A stretch of DNA of 64,000 bases, from assembly GCA_947502975.1 (NCBI GenBank), contig CANNBV010000008.1:1-64000 (forward strand). The letters run 5' to 3'. The notes under the pieces were generated by a model. The model was given only the letters and a program-made list of their open reading frames with translations, made no database searches and had not been told where the DNA came from. A program made the translations under genes and the position numbers. This stretch comes from an uncultured Flavobacteriaceae bacterium. GTDB lineage: Bacteria; Bacteroidota; Bacteroidia; Flavobacteriales; Flavobacteriaceae. Below, one piece after another: positions 34,639 through 46,500 of the stretch. Within the stretch, counting starts at the first letter, position 1. Each line of letters opens with the position of its first letter.

Positions 34639-35610
34639 CTAAACATAAACTTCTAATAATTTTGCATTTTCAGATGTAATTTCATAATCTGTCACATCTG
34701 CGGGTAACAATACTGTTTCTCCAGTTTTTAACTCTTCAGAATAGCCATTACAAGAAATAGTTGCTTTACCCTCTACACAGATATAAATAAAAAACGAATC
34801 CTTTTTATTTGTCTTCTTCAAATTTGTCGTTACCTCTAGATAATTTGTTGTAAAATATGGGCATGTTACCATAGCATTTGATGCATTCTCTGTTTTAGAG
34901 TACGACACTCTAAAATTATCGGGCATATCAAAATCTATAGCATCAATTGCTAAATCGTTATGCAGTTCTCGTTCATTCCCATTATCATCTACTCGATCCC
35001 AATCGTAAACACGATAAGTAACATCACTTGTTTGCTGTATTTCGGCTAGCATCACGCCTGCTCCAATAGCATGCACTCTACCTACTTCAATAAAATATGT
35101 GTCTCCTTTTTTAACCTTTTCAAAATTTAAAATATCCACTAGAGTCTTATCCTCTAAATGTTTCAGATATGTTTCAGCAGTTATTTTCTTGTTAAAATCA
35201 ACAATTAAGTTAGAATCTGCATCAGCCTGCATCACATACCACATTTCAGTTTTCCCAAAAGAATTATGCCGTTCTGCAGCTAGCTTATCATTTGGATGCA
35301 ACTGAATTGACAAATCTTCTTTCGCATCTATAAACTTGATAAGTAATGGGAATTTATCTTCAAAAATGCGATAATTCTGTTGCCCTAATAAATCGGGTCC
35401 CATAGTTTTAAGCAAATCTTTTAGTGATTGCCCTTTTAATGGGCCATTAGAAACTATTGAAGTGTCACCTTCAACATCACTAATTTCCCAACTTTCACCA
35501 ATATTTGGTAAATCTGATGTTTTATGAAGTATTGTTTTTAATTTTTCACCTCCCCAAATCTTATCTTTTAAAATGGGTGTGAATTTTATTGGATATAAGG
35601 TTTTATTCAT
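34639..35610 (-). CDS. manA: Mannose-6-phosphate isomerase, class I
   Basis: Zinc enzyme that interconverts fructose 6-phosphate and mannose 6-phosphate, the entry to GDP-mannose and surface sugars. A 323-aa short-form protein of the cupin fold. Zinc ligands and active-site segments are visible: QLHPND, GKTEMWYVM, VGRVHAIGAG and EIQQTSDVTYRVYDWDR. It is the third gene of an idi-queD-manA run, 2 nt after queD. Confidence 0.92.
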   Translation of the reverse strand: MNKTLYPIKFTPILKDKIWGGEKLKTILHKTSDLPNIGESWEISDVEGDTSIVSNGPLKGQSLKDLLKTMGPDLLGQQNYRIFEDKFPLLIKFIDAKEDLSIQLHPNDKLAAERHNSFGKTEMWYVMQADADSNLIVDFNKKITAETYLKHLEDKTLVDILNFEKVKKGDTYFIEVGRVHAIGAGVMLAEIQQTSDVTYRVYDWDRVDDNGNERELHNDLAIDAIDFDMPDNFRVSYSKTENASNAMVTCPYFTTNYLEVTTNLKKTNKKDSFFIYICVEGKATISCNGYSEELKTGETVLLPADVTDYEITSENAKLLEVYV

Positions 35611-35612
35611 AT

Positions 35613-36023
35613 CTATTGTCCTGAGTATGTCACAAAATTTCGTGGCGTTTCATAAAGTGTTATTTCAAGCTCTAAATTACTGTCTAATTTAGGTTTCATT
35701 TTGTTATAAATAACAACTGCTATATTTTCTGCTGTTGGATTAAGATCTTTAAATTCTGGCACTTCAACATTCAAATTTTTATGATCAAAAGCATCTTCTA
35801 CTTCACTTTTAATAATATCTTTTAAGATCTTTACATCTATAACATATCCTGTTTCAGTATCAATTTCTCCAGTAACACTAGCAATCAACTCATAATTATG
35901 CCCGTGAAAATTAGGGTTATTACACTTACCAAAAACAGCATCGTTCTTCTCAAAACTCCAATCTTTTCTATAAAGCCTATGCGCAGCATTAAAGTGTGCC
36001 TTTCTACTCACTGTTACTTTCAT
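35613..36023 (-). CDS. queD: 6-carboxytetrahydropterin synthase / PTPS-family enzyme
   Basis: A 136-aa zinc enzyme of the PTPS/QueD family. Zinc ligands are His15 (FNAAHR), His40 and His42 (FHGHNYEL); the catalytic Cys34 sits in FGKCNNPN. QueD makes carboxytetrahydropterin for queuosine and 7-deazaguanines, while PTPS proper serves pterin synthesis; no other que genes are in the window, so the symbol is by family. Its ATG overlaps the idi stop (ATGA), and manA starts 2 nt after its stop. Confidence 0.87.
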   Translation of the reverse strand: MKVTVSRKAHFNAAHRLYRKDWSFEKNDAVFGKCNNPNFHGHNYELIASVTGEIDTETGYVIDVKILKDIIKSEVEDAFDHKNLNVEVPEFKDLNPTAENIAVVIYNKMKPKLDSNLELEITLYETPRNFVTYSGQ

Positions 36024-36544
36024 GAATTAATATTTAAGTGTTCATAGAATTTCTCAAAAATTACCTTAAACCATGCAGTATAAAGTTCTGGATGCAACGA
36101 TATATCTACTTTTACATCTTCCAACGACATCCATTTCCAATCTGCGACTTCTTCTGTATTAATTTTTGGAGCATTATTGTACTTTCCTAACAAAACATGA
36201 TCGTACTCATGCTCAGTCAATCCGTTATCAAAAGGTGCTTTGTAAATGAATGCAATAGATTCTTTTAAATCTACCACAAATCCCATTTCTTCCATCAATC
36301 GGCGTTTACCAGCTTCAATGTTAGTTTCGCCATCTCTTTGGTGACTGCAACATGTATTTGTCCACAATCCCGGAGAATGATATTTAGTTAAAGCACGCTG
36401 TTGTAGCATTAATTCATTAGCATCATTAAAAATAAAAACAGAAAATGCACGATGCAAAACTGCTTTTTCATGAGCTTCCATTTTAGGCATTAGCCCTATT
36501 TGCTCATCTTGTTCATTAACAAGAATTACTTTTTCTTCTATCAT
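36020..36544 (-). CDS. idi: Isopentenyl-diphosphate delta-isomerase, type I
   Basis: Interconverts IPP and DMAPP in isoprenoid synthesis. A 174-aa Nudix-fold enzyme with the catalytic Cys66 in TNTCCSHQ, the acidic metal-site segment EHEYDHVLLG and a Nudix-like EAGKRRLMEEMGF. It is first in the idi-queD-manA run; the three functions are unrelated biochemically. A TATTTTTG -7 element lies 7 nt upstream of the start. It is divergent from prfC. Confidence 0.94.
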   Translation of the reverse strand: MIEEKVILVNEQDEQIGLMPKMEAHEKAVLHRAFSVFIFNDANELMLQQRALTKYHSPGLWTNTCCSHQRDGETNIEAGKRRLMEEMGFVVDLKESIAFIYKAPFDNGLTEHEYDHVLLGKYNNAPKINTEEVADWKWMSLEDVKVDISLHPELYTAWFKVIFEKFYEHLNINS

Positions 36545-36641
36545 AGTTTAGCAAAAATACAAACAAAATATAACTTCATTTATATTGAATATATAATAAA
36601 TAAAAGCAAAGATGATTTCACAATAAAGTATAAATATCACC

Positions 36642-36649
36642 TATATTTG
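36642..36649 (+). promoter_or_regulatory. -7 promoter element of prfC
   Basis: TATATTTG on the plus strand, 21 nt upstream of the prfC ATG at 36671. It argues against the longer in-frame start at 36500, which would lie upstream of the promoter. Confidence 0.6.
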
Positions 36650-36670
36650 CATTCCATTTTAGATGTATTT

Positions 36671-38260
36671 ATGAGTTTTTTAAAAGAAATAGAACGCAGA
36701 AGAACCTTTGGGATTATCTCTCACCCAGATGCTGGTAAAACTACTTTAACTGAAAAATTATTGCTTTTTGGTGGTGCCATTCAAGAAGCTGGAGCGGTAA
36801 AAAGTAATAAGATTAAAAAAGGAGCTACCAGTGATTTTATGGAAATTGAACGCCAACGTGGAATTTCTGTTGCAACTTCTGTATTAGCTTTTGAATATGA
36901 TGGTATTAAAATTAATATTCTTGATACCCCTGGACATAAAGATTTCGCTGAAGACACCTTCAGAACCTTGACTGCTGTAGATAGCGTTATAGTAGTTATT
37001 GACGTTGCTAAGGGTGTTGAGGAACAAACCGAAAAACTAGTTGAAGTTTGTCGTATGCGAAATATTCCTATGATAGTGTTCATAAATAAACTGGATAGAG
37101 AGGGAAAAGATGCTTTTGATTTATTGGATGAAGTAGAACAAAAACTAGGTTTAAAAGTTACTCCGCTTAGTTTCCCTATCGGAATGGGATATGAGTTTAA
37201 AGGTATTTACAATATTTGGGAGAAAAATATAAATCTATTTAGCGGAGACAGCAGAAAAGATATTGAAGAAACTATCGAAATATCAGATTTATCATCATCT
37301 GAATTAGACAGTTTAATTGGTGAAAATGCCGCCAATACTTTAAGAGAGGAAATTGAGTTAGTAGAAGGCATTTATCCTTCATTTGACAAAGAAGCCTATT
37401 TGGAAGGCAATCTACAACCTGTATTTTTTGGTTCAGCCCTAAATAATTTTGGAGTTAGAGAATTACTAGATTGCTTCGTTGAGATTGCTCCTAAACCAAG
37501 AGCAAAGCAGAGTGAAGAACGCTTGGTAAAAGCCGATGAGAAAAAGTTTAGTGGATTTGTTTTTAAAATTCATGCCAATATGGATCCTAACCATAGAAAC
37601 CGATTGGCTTTTGTAAAAATAGTCTCTGGTGAATTTAAACGTAACACACCTTACCTACATGTTAGGCATAATAAGAAAGTAAAATTTTCAAGTCCTAATG
37701 CCTTTTTTGCTGAAAAAAAGGAAATTGTAGACATATCCTATCCCGGTGATATTGTTGGATTACAAGATACTGGTACTTTTAAAATTGGAGACACCTTAAC
37801 TGAAGGCGAAGTTTTAAATTACAAAGGTGTACCTAGCTTTTCACCTGAGCATTTTAGATATATCAATAATGCTGACCCTTTAAAATCTAAGCAACTTTAT
37901 AAAGGAATTGACCAACTTATGGATGAAGGTGTTGCGCAGTTATTTACTTTAGAACTCAACGGAAGAAAAGTAATTGGAACGGTTGGAGCTCTTCAATATG
38001 AAGTTATTCAATATCGATTAGAACATGAATATGGTGCAAAATGTACTTATGAGAACTTAAATGTGCATAAAGCATGTTGGGTAGATCCTGAGGATGATAA
38101 GAATGAAGAGTTTAAAGAATTTCTACGTGTGAAACAACGCTTCTTAGCTAAGGACAAGCAAAACCAACTAGTATTTCTAGCAGATTCTGCCTTTTCTTTG
38201 CAAATGACCCAGCAAAAATACCCTAGTATTAAATTCCACTTTACATCAGAATATGAGTAA
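36671..38260 (+). CDS. prfC: Peptide chain release factor 3
   Basis: GTPase that removes RF1/RF2 after termination. ATG 36671 (MSFLKEIERRRTFGIIS) gives 529 aa, the usual length. The GTP-binding boxes are SHPDAGKTTL (17-26), DTPGHKDFAEDTFR and INKLDREG; the switch region has QRGISVATS. A class III domain follows to the end (VGALQYEVIQYRLEHEYGA). It has its own promoter and a terminator at 38290. Confidence 0.97.
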   Translation: MSFLKEIERRRTFGIISHPDAGKTTLTEKLLLFGGAIQEAGAVKSNKIKKGATSDFMEIERQRGISVATSVLAFEYDGIKINILDTPGHKDFAEDTFRTLTAVDSVIVVIDVAKGVEEQTEKLVEVCRMRNIPMIVFINKLDREGKDAFDLLDEVEQKLGLKVTPLSFPIGMGYEFKGIYNIWEKNINLFSGDSRKDIEETIEISDLSSSELDSLIGENAANTLREEIELVEGIYPSFDKEAYLEGNLQPVFFGSALNNFGVRELLDCFVEIAPKPRAKQSEERLVKADEKKFSGFVFKIHANMDPNHRNRLAFVKIVSGEFKRNTPYLHVRHNKKVKFSSPNAFFAEKKEIVDISYPGDIVGLQDTGTFKIGDTLTEGEVLNYKGVPSFSPEHFRYINNADPLKSKQLYKGIDQLMDEGVAQLFTLELNGRKVIGTVGALQYEVIQYRLEHEYGAKCTYENLNVHKACWVDPEDDKNEEFKEFLRVKQRFLAKDKQNQLVFLADSAFSLQMTQQKYPSIKFHFTSEYE

Positions 38261-38289
38261 TTTAAGGATGTATTTGGACGAAAATCATA

Positions 38290-38326
38290 CGTTAATCACA
38301 AAAATTAAGTGATTGAACGATTTTTT
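38290..38326 (+). terminator. Terminator of prfC
   Basis: CGTTAATCAC (38290-38299) pairs with GTGATTGAACG (38309-38319) with one bulge, followed by ATTTTTT, about 30 nt after the stop. Confidence 0.7.
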
Positions 38327-38389
38327 AAGCCTTGAAAATTAACATTATATAAATTGAAGTTATAAATCAACCCCAAATTGATTAGAACT

Positions 38390-38623
38390 ATGAAAATAGA
38401 ATCAAAAGAATTTAGTAATGAAGATATTACGGTGACTTATGACCCTTGTATCTGTAAATTATCGGGAAAGTGTGCTAGAGAATTATCAGATGTATTTAGT
38501 AACACAGTAATCCCGTGGATTAATCTTGATGATGGCAAAACCGAAGATATTATCAATCAAATAAAAAAGTGTCCATCTGGTGCTTTACAATATTACAAGA
38601 AGAATCAAAAGTTAGCTGTTTAA
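38390..38623 (+). CDS. Small Fe-S (4Fe-4S mono-cluster) protein
   Basis: A 77-aa protein from ATG 38390; an in-frame TTG 12 nt upstream is less likely. The pattern DPCICKLSGKC followed 40 residues later by KKCPSGALQYY matches the divergent 4Fe-4S mono-cluster ferredoxin domain (Fer4_19), with the final CP typical of ferredoxins. It probably transfers single electrons or binds a cluster structurally. It is a single-gene unit with its own terminator, convergent with DUF3467. Confidence 0.85.
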   Translation: MKIESKEFSNEDITVTYDPCICKLSGKCARELSDVFSNTVIPWINLDDGKTEDIINQIKKCPSGALQYYKKNQKLAV

Positions 38624-38640
38624 TTCAGTATATTGAATAA

Positions 38641-38677
38641 AAAAATCCTTCGAAACTTAGTTTCGAAGGATTTTTTT
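38641..38677. terminator. Terminator of the Fe-S protein gene
   Basis: AAAAATCCTTCGAAAC and its complement form a near-perfect long stem with a 4-nt loop (TTAG) and flanking A/T runs. On the other strand it overlaps the stop of the duplicated DUF3467 tail, so it may act in both directions. Confidence 0.85.
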
Positions 38678-38723
38678 ATACTTGTCCAGTAGGTCCAAAA
38701 TTTAAAGAAATTGGTGGTTGTTC
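38676..38723 (-). pseudogene. Second in-frame copy of the DUF3467 C-terminus
   Basis: On the minus strand the codons read EQPPISLNFGPTGQV then TAA, nearly identical to the real C-terminus EQPPIPLNFGPTGQA. The stop codons of the two copies are exactly 108 bp apart, so the copy is in frame with the gene upstream, behind its TAG TAA. The 44 bp shared have about three differences. The interval between the copies is open but has no match to the gene. Confidence 0.75.
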
Positions 38724-38783
38724 CGTTGACACATTTCGAACAACCTTATCAAATATAATTATTGAAATTCCCAAAACAAATTA

Positions 38784-39101
38784 CTATGCTTGTCCAGTAG
38801 GTCCAAAATTCAAAGGAATTGGTGGTTGTTCGTAATCTTTAATTTCACCATGTGCATTCTCAAATCTTGAAATATTATCTCCCAATGCTTTTAATAAGCG
38901 CTTTGCGTGTTGTGGGGTTAAGATGATTCTAGATTTTACTTTATTTTTTGGTACACCAGGCATTATATTTACAAAATCTACCACAAATTCAGAAACTGAA
39001 TGATTAATAATAGCTAAGTTAGAATACGTTCCTTCTGCTACTTTCTCATCCAACTCAATGTTAATTTGACCTTGCTGTTGTTTATTTTTTTCGTCTGCCA
39101 T
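38784..39101 (-). CDS. DUF3467 domain protein
   Basis: A 105-aa soluble protein. Family features are INIELDEKVAEGTYSNLAIINHS, EFVVDFVNIMPG, ARVRSRIILTP-like KVKSRIILTPQHAKRLLKAL and the proline-rich tail PPIPLNFGP. The family is small, conserved and uncharacterised. It lies directly behind the rpoBC terminator on the same strand, as in many relatives. Its last 15 codons are repeated in frame 108 bp downstream. Confidence 0.85.
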   Translation of the reverse strand: MADEKNKQQQGQINIELDEKVAEGTYSNLAIINHSVSEFVVDFVNIMPGVPKNKVKSRIILTPQHAKRLLKALGDNISRFENAHGEIKDYEQPPIPLNFGPTGQA

Positions 39102-39120
39102 AATATTACTTTTATTAAAA

Positions 39121-39150
39121 AAGCCTTCAAGTAATTACACATGAAGGCTT
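39121..39150 (-). terminator. Terminator of the rpoBC operon
   Basis: AAGCCTTCA (39121-39129) pairs with TGAAGGCTT (39142-39150); on the minus strand a run of six T follows. It lies 110 nt after the rpoC stop and just before the DUF3467 gene. Confidence 0.75.
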
Positions 39151-39187
39151 TTAATTCATCTATTTTTAAATCTCAAAATTTTTTGAG

Positions 39188-39254
39188 ATCCCGAAACGAG
39201 TTCGGGATAAATTCAACCATCAGAATTCTCTATGCCTTCGGCTTGAGAATTCTG
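39188..39254. repeat. Two perfect hairpins in the rpoC 3' untranslated region
   Basis: ATCCCGAA (39188-39195), 5-nt loop, TTCGGGAT (39201-39208); then CAGAATTCTC (39221-39230), 14-nt loop, GAGAATTCTG (39245-39254). Neither has a T-run. The first resembles the ATCCCGC/GCGGGAT hairpin before rpoB (47551-47570). They may protect the transcript end or be small dispersed repeats. Confidence 0.65.
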
Positions 39255-39262
39255 GGTTTCAT

Positions 39263-42200
39263 TTAGTTAAAATTCATTTCTTGTTTCACCTGCATCATTT
39301 CGTCAAACTCTTCTTTAGAACCTACAATGATATCAGTATAATTTCTCATACCTGTACCTGCTGGAATTCTATGACCAACAATTACATTTTCTTTAAGTCC
39401 TTCTAAACTGTCAACTTTCCCTGCTACCGCTGCTTCATTCAACACTTTTGTAGTTTCTTGGAACGATGCTGCAGAGATAAATGATTTTGTTTGAAGCGAC
39501 GCTCTGGTAATACCCTGTAATATAGGTGTTGCCGTAGCTGGCTTTGCATCTCTAGCTTCCACAAGTTTTTTATCTTCTCTACGTAAAATAGAGTTCTCAT
39601 CTCTTAATTCACGAGGTGAAATTATTTGACCTGCTTTTAAGTTTGTAGATTCACCAGCATCTTCAATAACTTTCATTCCAAAAATTTCATCATTTTCAAT
39701 AATAAAATCATCTTTATGTGCTAATTGATCTTCTAAGAAAATGGTATCACCAGAATCTATAATTCTAACTTTACGCATCATCTGTCTTACTACAACCTCA
39801 AAGTGCTTATCATTAATTTTTACACCTTGTAAACGATATACTTCTTGAACTTCATTCACTAAATATTGTTGAACCGCAGAAGGGCCTTTGATATTTAGAA
39901 TGTCATTAGGAGTAATAGATCCATCAGATAAAGGCATACCTGCTTTTACGTAATCGTTTTCTTGAACTAGAATCTGATTAGATAATTTTACTAAGTATTT
40001 CTTAATCTCACCTAATTTAGATTCAACGATAATTTCACGATTACCTCTTTTTATCTTACCAAAAGACACCACACCATCAATCTCACTTACAACAGCTGGA
40101 TTAGATGGATTACGTGCTTCAAATAACTCTGTTACACGTGGTAGACCACCAGTAATATCACCTGCTTTTGCAGATTTACGAGGTATCTTAACTAAAATTT
40201 TACCAACCTTAATTTTTTCTCCATCATCAATCATCAAGTGTGCACCTACTGGTAAGTTGTATGAACGAATCGTTTCTCCTTTAGCATCTTCAATATGAAG
40301 TGTTGGGATTAACTTTTTGTTTCTAGATTCTGAAATTACTTTTTCTTGGAATCCAGTTTGCTCATCTATTTCAACTTGATAAGTTATACCTTGCTCAATG
40401 TTCTCATATTTCACTTTACCAGCAAATTCAGAGATAATTACACCGTTATATGGATCCCATTGACAAACCACATCACCTTTCTTCAATTCTTGACCATTTT
40501 CGATAAAGATGGTTGAACCGTAAGGAATATTATTTGTACTTAAAGTGATTCCTGTTTTCTTATCAACAAGCTTAACTTCTGAAGTTCTAGAAATAACAAT
40601 ATCAGCTATATTCCCTTCAGAATCTTCACCTTTTACAGTTTTTAAATCTTCAATTTCTGCAATACCATCAAACTTAACAGCAAGCTTATTCTCTTCAGAA
40701 ATGTTACCTGCAATACCACCAACGTGGAATGTACGTAAGGTTAACTGCGTACCAGGTTCTCCAATAGATTGTGCAGCTACTACACCAACAGCTTCACCCT
40801 TTTGAACCATTTTACCTGTGGCAAGGTTACGACCGTAACACTTCGCACAAATGCCTTTAGTAGCCTCACAACTTAATGGAGAACGTACCTCTAAGGTTTC
40901 AATTGGTGAGTCTTGAATTGACTTAGCAATAGCATCGTCTATTAATTCTCCAGCTGCTACTAATAACTCATCAGTTAATGGATTATAAGTGTCATTTAAT
41001 GCTACACGACCAACAATTCTTTCTTCTAAAGTTTCAACAACTTCATCATTTTTCTTTAACGGCTCAACTTCAACACCTCTTAAAGTACCACAATCTACAC
41101 TGTTTACAATTACATCTTGTGATACATCTACTAAACGACGTGTTAAGTAACCTGCATCTGCCGTTTTAAGAGCCGTATCTGCAAGACCTTTACGTGCACC
41201 GTGTGTAGAAATAAAGTATTCTAAAATTGAAAGTCCTTCCTTAAAGTTAGAAAGAATTGGATTTTCAATAATTTCTCCACCTCCAGCATTAGATTTTTTA
41301 GGTTTTGCCATTAATCCACGCATACCTGTAAGCTGACGAATCTGTTCTTTAGATCCCCTAGCTCCAGAATCAAGCATCATGAACACCGAGTTAAATCCTT
41401 GCTGATCTTCACGAATACGCTTCATAGACAATTCAGTCAATTCAGCATTTGTAGACGTCCAGATATCAATTACCTGATTATAACGTTCGTTATTTGTGAT
41501 AAGTCCCATGTTGTAGTTTCCAGTAATACCATCAACTAAACCATTGGCTTTATCAATCATACCTTGCTTTTCTGGTGGAATAATAATATCACCTAAACTA
41601 AATGATAAACCTCCTTGGAATGCAAATTTGAAACCTAGAGTTCTAATAGCATCTAAGAATTCTGCTGTTTCTGGAACAGAGGTTACTTTAAGAATACCAT
41701 GAATAATATCTCTTAGTGATTTCTTAGTTAATACCTGATTGATATATCCAGCTGCTTGTGGTACATGCTGATTAAACAATACACGACCAACAGTAGTTTC
41801 AACAATCATTCTATCCAACTTACCATCTTCATTGATATCAATAGTTCTTACTTTGATACCTGCATTCAAATCAACTCTTTTCTCATTGAAAGCAATCTCT
41901 ACTTCTTCAGGAGAATAAAAAGTTAATCCTTCGCCTTTTATTGGTAATTCTGGTGTAGACTTACGTTCTTTAGTCATATAATATAAACCAAGAACCATAT
42001 CCTGAGATGGTACAGTTACTGGTGAACCGTTTGCTGGGTTCAATATATTATGAGATGCCAACATTAATAACTGACACTCTAAAATAGCCTCAGGTCCTAA
42101 TGGTAAATGTACCGCCATTTGGTCACCGTCAAAATCCGCATTAAATGCGGTACATACTAATGGGTGTAATTGGATAGCTTTCCCTTCAATTAATTTTGGT

Positions 42201-43564
42201 TGGAATGCTTGAATACCTAAACGGTGTAATGTAGGCGCACGGTTTAGCAATACTGGATGTCCTTTAAGCACATTTTCCAAAATATCCCAAACCACTGGCT
42301 CTCTTTTATCTATAATTTTCTTTGCAGATTTTACTGTTTTTACAATACCTCTTTCAATTAGTTTTCTAATTACGAAAGGTTTGTATAATTCAGCTGCCAT
42401 ATTTTTTGGCAGTCCACATTCAAATAATTTTAATTCTGGACCAACAACAATTACAGAACGTGCAGAGTAATCAACACGCTTACCTAATAAGTTTTGACGG
42501 AAACGTCCTTGCTTACCTTTAAGTGAATCTGATAATGATTTTAATGGTCTGTTAGAATCTGTTTTTACTGCAGAAGATTTACGTGTGTTATCAAATAGAG
42601 AATCTACAGATTCTTGTAACATACGCTTTTCATTACGTAAAATTACCTCTGGTGCTTTTATCTCAACCAATCTTTTCAAACGGTTATTACGGATAATTAC
42701 ACGACGATATAAGTCATTTAAATCAGACGTTGCAAAACGACCTCCATCTAGTGGTACTAAAGGACGTAATTCTGGTGGAATGATTGGAACAACCTTCATA
42801 ATCATCCATTCAGGACGATTCTCTCTATTGTTATTAGATTCACGTAGAGCCTCAACAACCTGTAAACGTTTTAACGCTTCAGTTTTACGCTGTTTAGACG
42901 TTTCTGTATTTGCTTTATGACGTAATTCATAAGACAACGCTTCTAAATCAATACGTGCCAATAAATCAATTAAACACTCAGCACCCATTTTAGCGATAAA
43001 CTTATTAGGATCTGTGTCTTCTAAATATTGATTTTCTTGAGGTAAGGCTTCAGCTATGTTCAAATATTCTTCTTCCGTAAGGAAATCCATTTTTTGTAAT
43101 GGCTCTCCTTCTTCATTTTTAGCTATACCTGGTTGAATTACTACGTAACGTTCGTAGTAAATAATCATATCTAATTTCTTAGATGGTAGTCCAAGCAAAT
43201 ACCCTATTTTATTTGGTAACGAACGGAAATACCATATGTGCGCTACAGGAACTACTAAATTAATGTGCCCTACACGATCACGACGTACTTTCTTTTCAGT
43301 TACTTCAACACCACAACGGTCACAAACAATCCCTTTGTAGCGAATTCTTTTATATTTTCCACAAGCACATTCGTAATCCTTTACAGGGCCAAAAATACGC
43401 TCACAGAACAAACCATCACGTTCTGGTTTGTGTGTACGATAATTAATAGTTTCTGGTTTTAAAACTTCACCTCTAGATTCTGCTAAAATAGACTCTGGTG
43501 ATGCTAAACCAATTGAGATTTTATTAAACCTCTTAACTGCATTTTTATCTTGTTTTCTTGCCAT
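39263..43564 (-). CDS. rpoC: RNA polymerase subunit beta'
   Basis: Largest RNA polymerase subunit, 1433 aa. The N-terminal zinc finger ([23 protein letters not shown]), the absolutely conserved catalytic loop [12 protein letters not shown], the bridge helix/trigger loop region ([23 protein letters not shown] and [16 protein letters not shown]) and the second zinc site ([13 protein letters not shown]) are all present. It follows rpoB by 32 nt. Nothing unusual is seen. Confidence 0.99.
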   Translation of the reverse strand: MARKQDKNAVKRFNKISIGLASPESILAESRGEVLKPETINYRTHKPERDGLFCERIFGPVKDYECACGKYKRIRYKGIVCDRCGVEVTEKKVRRDRVGHINLVVPVAHIWYFRSLPNKIGYLLGLPSKKLDMIIYYERYVVIQPGIAKNEEGEPLQKMDFLTEEEYLNIAEALPQENQYLEDTDPNKFIAKMGAECLIDLLARIDLEALSYELRHKANTETSKQRKTEALKRLQVVEALRESNNNRENRPEWMIMKVVPIIPPELRPLVPLDGGRFATSDLNDLYRRVIIRNNRLKRLVEIKAPEVILRNEKRMLQESVDSLFDNTRKSSAVKTDSNRPLKSLSDSLKGKQGRFRQNLLGKRVDYSARSVIVVGPELKLFECGLPKNMAAELYKPFVIRKLIERGIVKTVKSAKKIIDKREPVVWDILENVLKGHPVLLNRAPTLHRLGIQAFQPKLIEGKAIQLHPLVCTAFNADFDGDQMAVHLPLGPEAILECQLLMLASHNILNPANGSPVTVPSQDMVLGLYYMTKERKSTPELPIKGEGLTFYSPEEVEIAFNEKRVDLNAGIKVRTIDINEDGKLDRMIVETTVGRVLFNQHVPQAAGYINQVLTKKSLRDIIHGILKVTSVPETAEFLDAIRTLGFKFAFQGGLSFSLGDIIIPPEKQGMIDKANGLVDGITGNYNMGLITNNERYNQVIDIWTSTNAELTELSMKRIREDQQGFNSVFMMLDSGARGSKEQIRQLTGMRGLMAKPKKSNAGGGEIIENPILSNFKEGLSILEYFISTHGARKGLADTALKTADAGYLTRRLVDVSQDVIVNSVDCGTLRGVEVEPLKKNDEVVETLEERIVGRVALNDTYNPLTDELLVAAGELIDDAIAKSIQDSPIETLEVRSPLSCEATKGICAKCYGRNLATGKMVQKGEAVGVVAAQSIGEPGTQLTLRTFHVGGIAGNISEENKLAVKFDGIAEIEDLKTVKGEDSEGNIADIVISRTSEVKLVDKKTGITLSTNNIPYGSTIFIENGQELKKGDVVCQWDPYNGVIISEFAGKVKYENIEQGITYQVEIDEQTGFQEKVISESRNKKLIPTLHIEDAKGETIRSYNLPVGAHLMIDDGEKIKVGKILVKIPRKSAKAGDITGGLPRVTELFEARNPSNPAVVSEIDGVVSFGKIKRGNREIIVESKLGEIKKYLVKLSNQILVQENDYVKAGMPLSDGSITPNDILNIKGPSAVQQYLVNEVQEVYRLQGVKINDKHFEVVVRQMMRKVRIIDSGDTIFLEDQLAHKDDFIIENDEIFGMKVIEDAGESTNLKAGQIISPRELRDENSILRREDKKLVEARDAKPATATPILQGITRASLQTKSFISAASFQETTKVLNEAAVAGKVDSLEGLKENVIVGHRIPAGTGMRNYTDIIVGSKEEFDEMMQVKQEMNFN

Positions 43565-43596
43565 AATATATGGTTGAAATGAATTTAATTAATTAA

Positions 43597-46500
43597 CTAC
43601 TCCTCTAATCTGATGTCTAAGCCTAAACCTTTCAATTCATGCATTAATACATTGAAAGATTCTGGTAAACCTGGATCTGGCATTGGTTCTCCTTTAACTA
43701 TACTTTCGTAAGTTTTGGCTCTACCGATTACATCATCAGATTTCACAGTTAAGATCTCACGTAAGGTACTTGAAGCACCATATGCCTCAAGTGCCCAAAC
43801 TTCCATCTCACCAAAACGCTGTCCACCAAATTGTGCTTTACCACCTAATGGTTGTTGCGTAATTAATGAGTAAGGTCCTATAGAACGTGCATGCATTTTA
43901 TCGTCAACCATATGTCCTAGTTTCAACATATAGATAACACCAACTGTAGCCGGTTGATCAAAACGTTCTCCTGTTCCACCGTCATATAAATATGTATGAC
44001 CATATCTTGGGATTCCCGCTTCGTCAGTTAAAGCATTAATTTGATCAATATTGGCTCCATCAAAAATTGGTGTAGCATATTTACGACCTAAATTTTGTCC
44101 TGCCCATCCTAATACAGTTTCATAAATCTGTCCGATGTTCATACGAGATGGTACACCAAGTGGATTCAATACAATATCAACAGGCGTTCCGTCTTCTAAG
44201 AATGGCATATCTTCTTGACGAACAATACGAGCAACAATACCCTTGTTACCGTGACGTCCTGCCATCTTATCACCTACTTTAAGTTTACGTTTTTTAGCAA
44301 TGTAAACTTTAGCTAACTTGATGATACCTGCTGGTAATTCATCACCTACAGAAATAGTAAACTTCTCGCGACGTAACGCACCCTGTAAATCGTTTTCTTT
44401 AATTTTATAGTTATGGATTAATTCAGAAACCAATTGATTTGTATGATCGTCTGTCGTCCATTTTCCAGATACTAAATGTGCATAATCATCAACAGCATTT
44501 AACATCTTTAACGTGAACTTCTTACCTTTTGGTAATACTTCTTCACCTAAATCATTAAAGATACCTTGCGCAGTTTTTCCATTTACAATAGTGAAAAGCT
44601 TCTCTACTAAAACTTCTTTTAGTTCATCAAACTTTCTGTCGTATTGTGCTTCTAAAGCTAAGATATCATCTTTATCTTGTGCTCTCTTGCGCTTATCTTT
44701 TACAGCTCTAGCAAACAACTTCTTATCAATTACAACACCATTTAGCGAAGGTGAAGCTTTCAATGAAGCATCCTTAACATCTCCTGCTTTATCACCAAAG
44801 ATGGCACGTAGTAATTTTTCTTCTGGTGTTGGATCAGATTCACCTTTTGGCGTAATCTTACCTATTAAGATATCACCAGGTTTTACTTCAGCACCAACGC
44901 GAATCATTCCGTATTCATCTAAATCTTTAGTAGCTTCTTCAGAAACATTAGGAATGTCATTCGTTAATTCTTCATTACCCAATTTAGTATCTCTAACATC
45001 AAGAGAATACTCATCAATATGAATAGACGTAAATATATCTTCACGAACAACTTTTTCAGAAATTACAATCGCATCCTCAAAGTTATATCCTTTCCAAGGC
45101 ATAAAGGCCACTTTCATATTTCTACCTAAAGCTAGCTCTCCTTTTTGAGTTGCATACCCTTCAGATAATACTTGTCCTTTCGTTACTTTATCTCCCTTTT
45201 TAACGATAGGCTTAAGGTTAATAGAAGTACCTTGATTCGTTTTTCTGAATTTTACTAATGGGTATGTTTTGATATCGCTATCAAAACTTACTTTAGCTTC
45301 ATCATCAGTACGATCGTATCTAATTTTAATTTCGTTAGCATCAACATATAATACTTCACCTGATCCTTCAGCATTAATTAATACTCTAGAATCTGAAGCT
45401 ACTTGACGCTCTAAACCAGTTCCAACTATCGGTGCATCAACTCTTAATAACGGTACAGCTTGACGCATCATGTTTGATCCCATCAAGGCACGGTTTGCAT
45501 CATCATGCTCTAAGAATGGAATTAACGAAGCTGAAATAGATGAAATTTGGTTTGGTGCAACATCTGTGTAATGCAATTCATTCGGATCAATCACAGGGAA
45601 ATCCCCTTCCATACGTGCAATTACCTTATCATGTAAAATTTTACCACTTTCATCAACCTCAATAGTTGCTTGAGCGATTAATTTTTCTTCCTCTTCTTCT
45701 GCACTTAAGTATGTTGGCGCATTTTTGATATCTACAACACCTTCTTCAACTTTTCTATATGGTGTTTCAATGAATCCCATTGAATTTACTTTCGCAAATA
45801 CTGAAAGTGAAGAAATTAAACCAATATTCGGTCCTTCTGGTGTTTCAATAGGACATAAACGTCCGTAGTGCGTATAGTGAACATCACGCACCTCGAAACC
45901 TGCTCTTTCTCTGGATAAACCTCCAGGTCCTAAAGCTGATAAACGACGTTTGTGCGTAATCTCCGCTAATGGATTGGTTTGATCCATAAACTGAGACAAC
46001 TGGTTTGTTCCGAAGAAAGAGTTAATAACTGAAGATAAGGTCTTCGCATTAATTAAATCTATTGGTGTAAACACTTCGTTATCACGAACATTCATACGCT
46101 CACGAATAGTACGTGCCATACGTGCTAAACCAACACCAAATTGAGATGATAATTGCTCACCTACAGTACGTACACGACGGTTTGATAAGTGATCGATATC
46201 ATCAATCTCTGCTTTAGAATTAATCAGCTCAATTAAATATTTTATGATGGTTATAATATCTTCTTTGGTCAATACTTGCTTGTCCATTCCGATATCTAAA
46301 CCTAATTTTTTGTTCATTCTGTAACGACCAACTTCACCTAAAGAATAACGTTGATCTGAGAAGAATAACTTATCTATGATACCACGTGCCGTTTCCTCAT
46401 CTGGCGGTTCTGCATTACGTAGTTGTCTATAAATATGCTCAACAGCCTCTTTCTCGGAGTTTGTTGGATCTTTTTGAAGCGTATTATGAATAATTGCATA

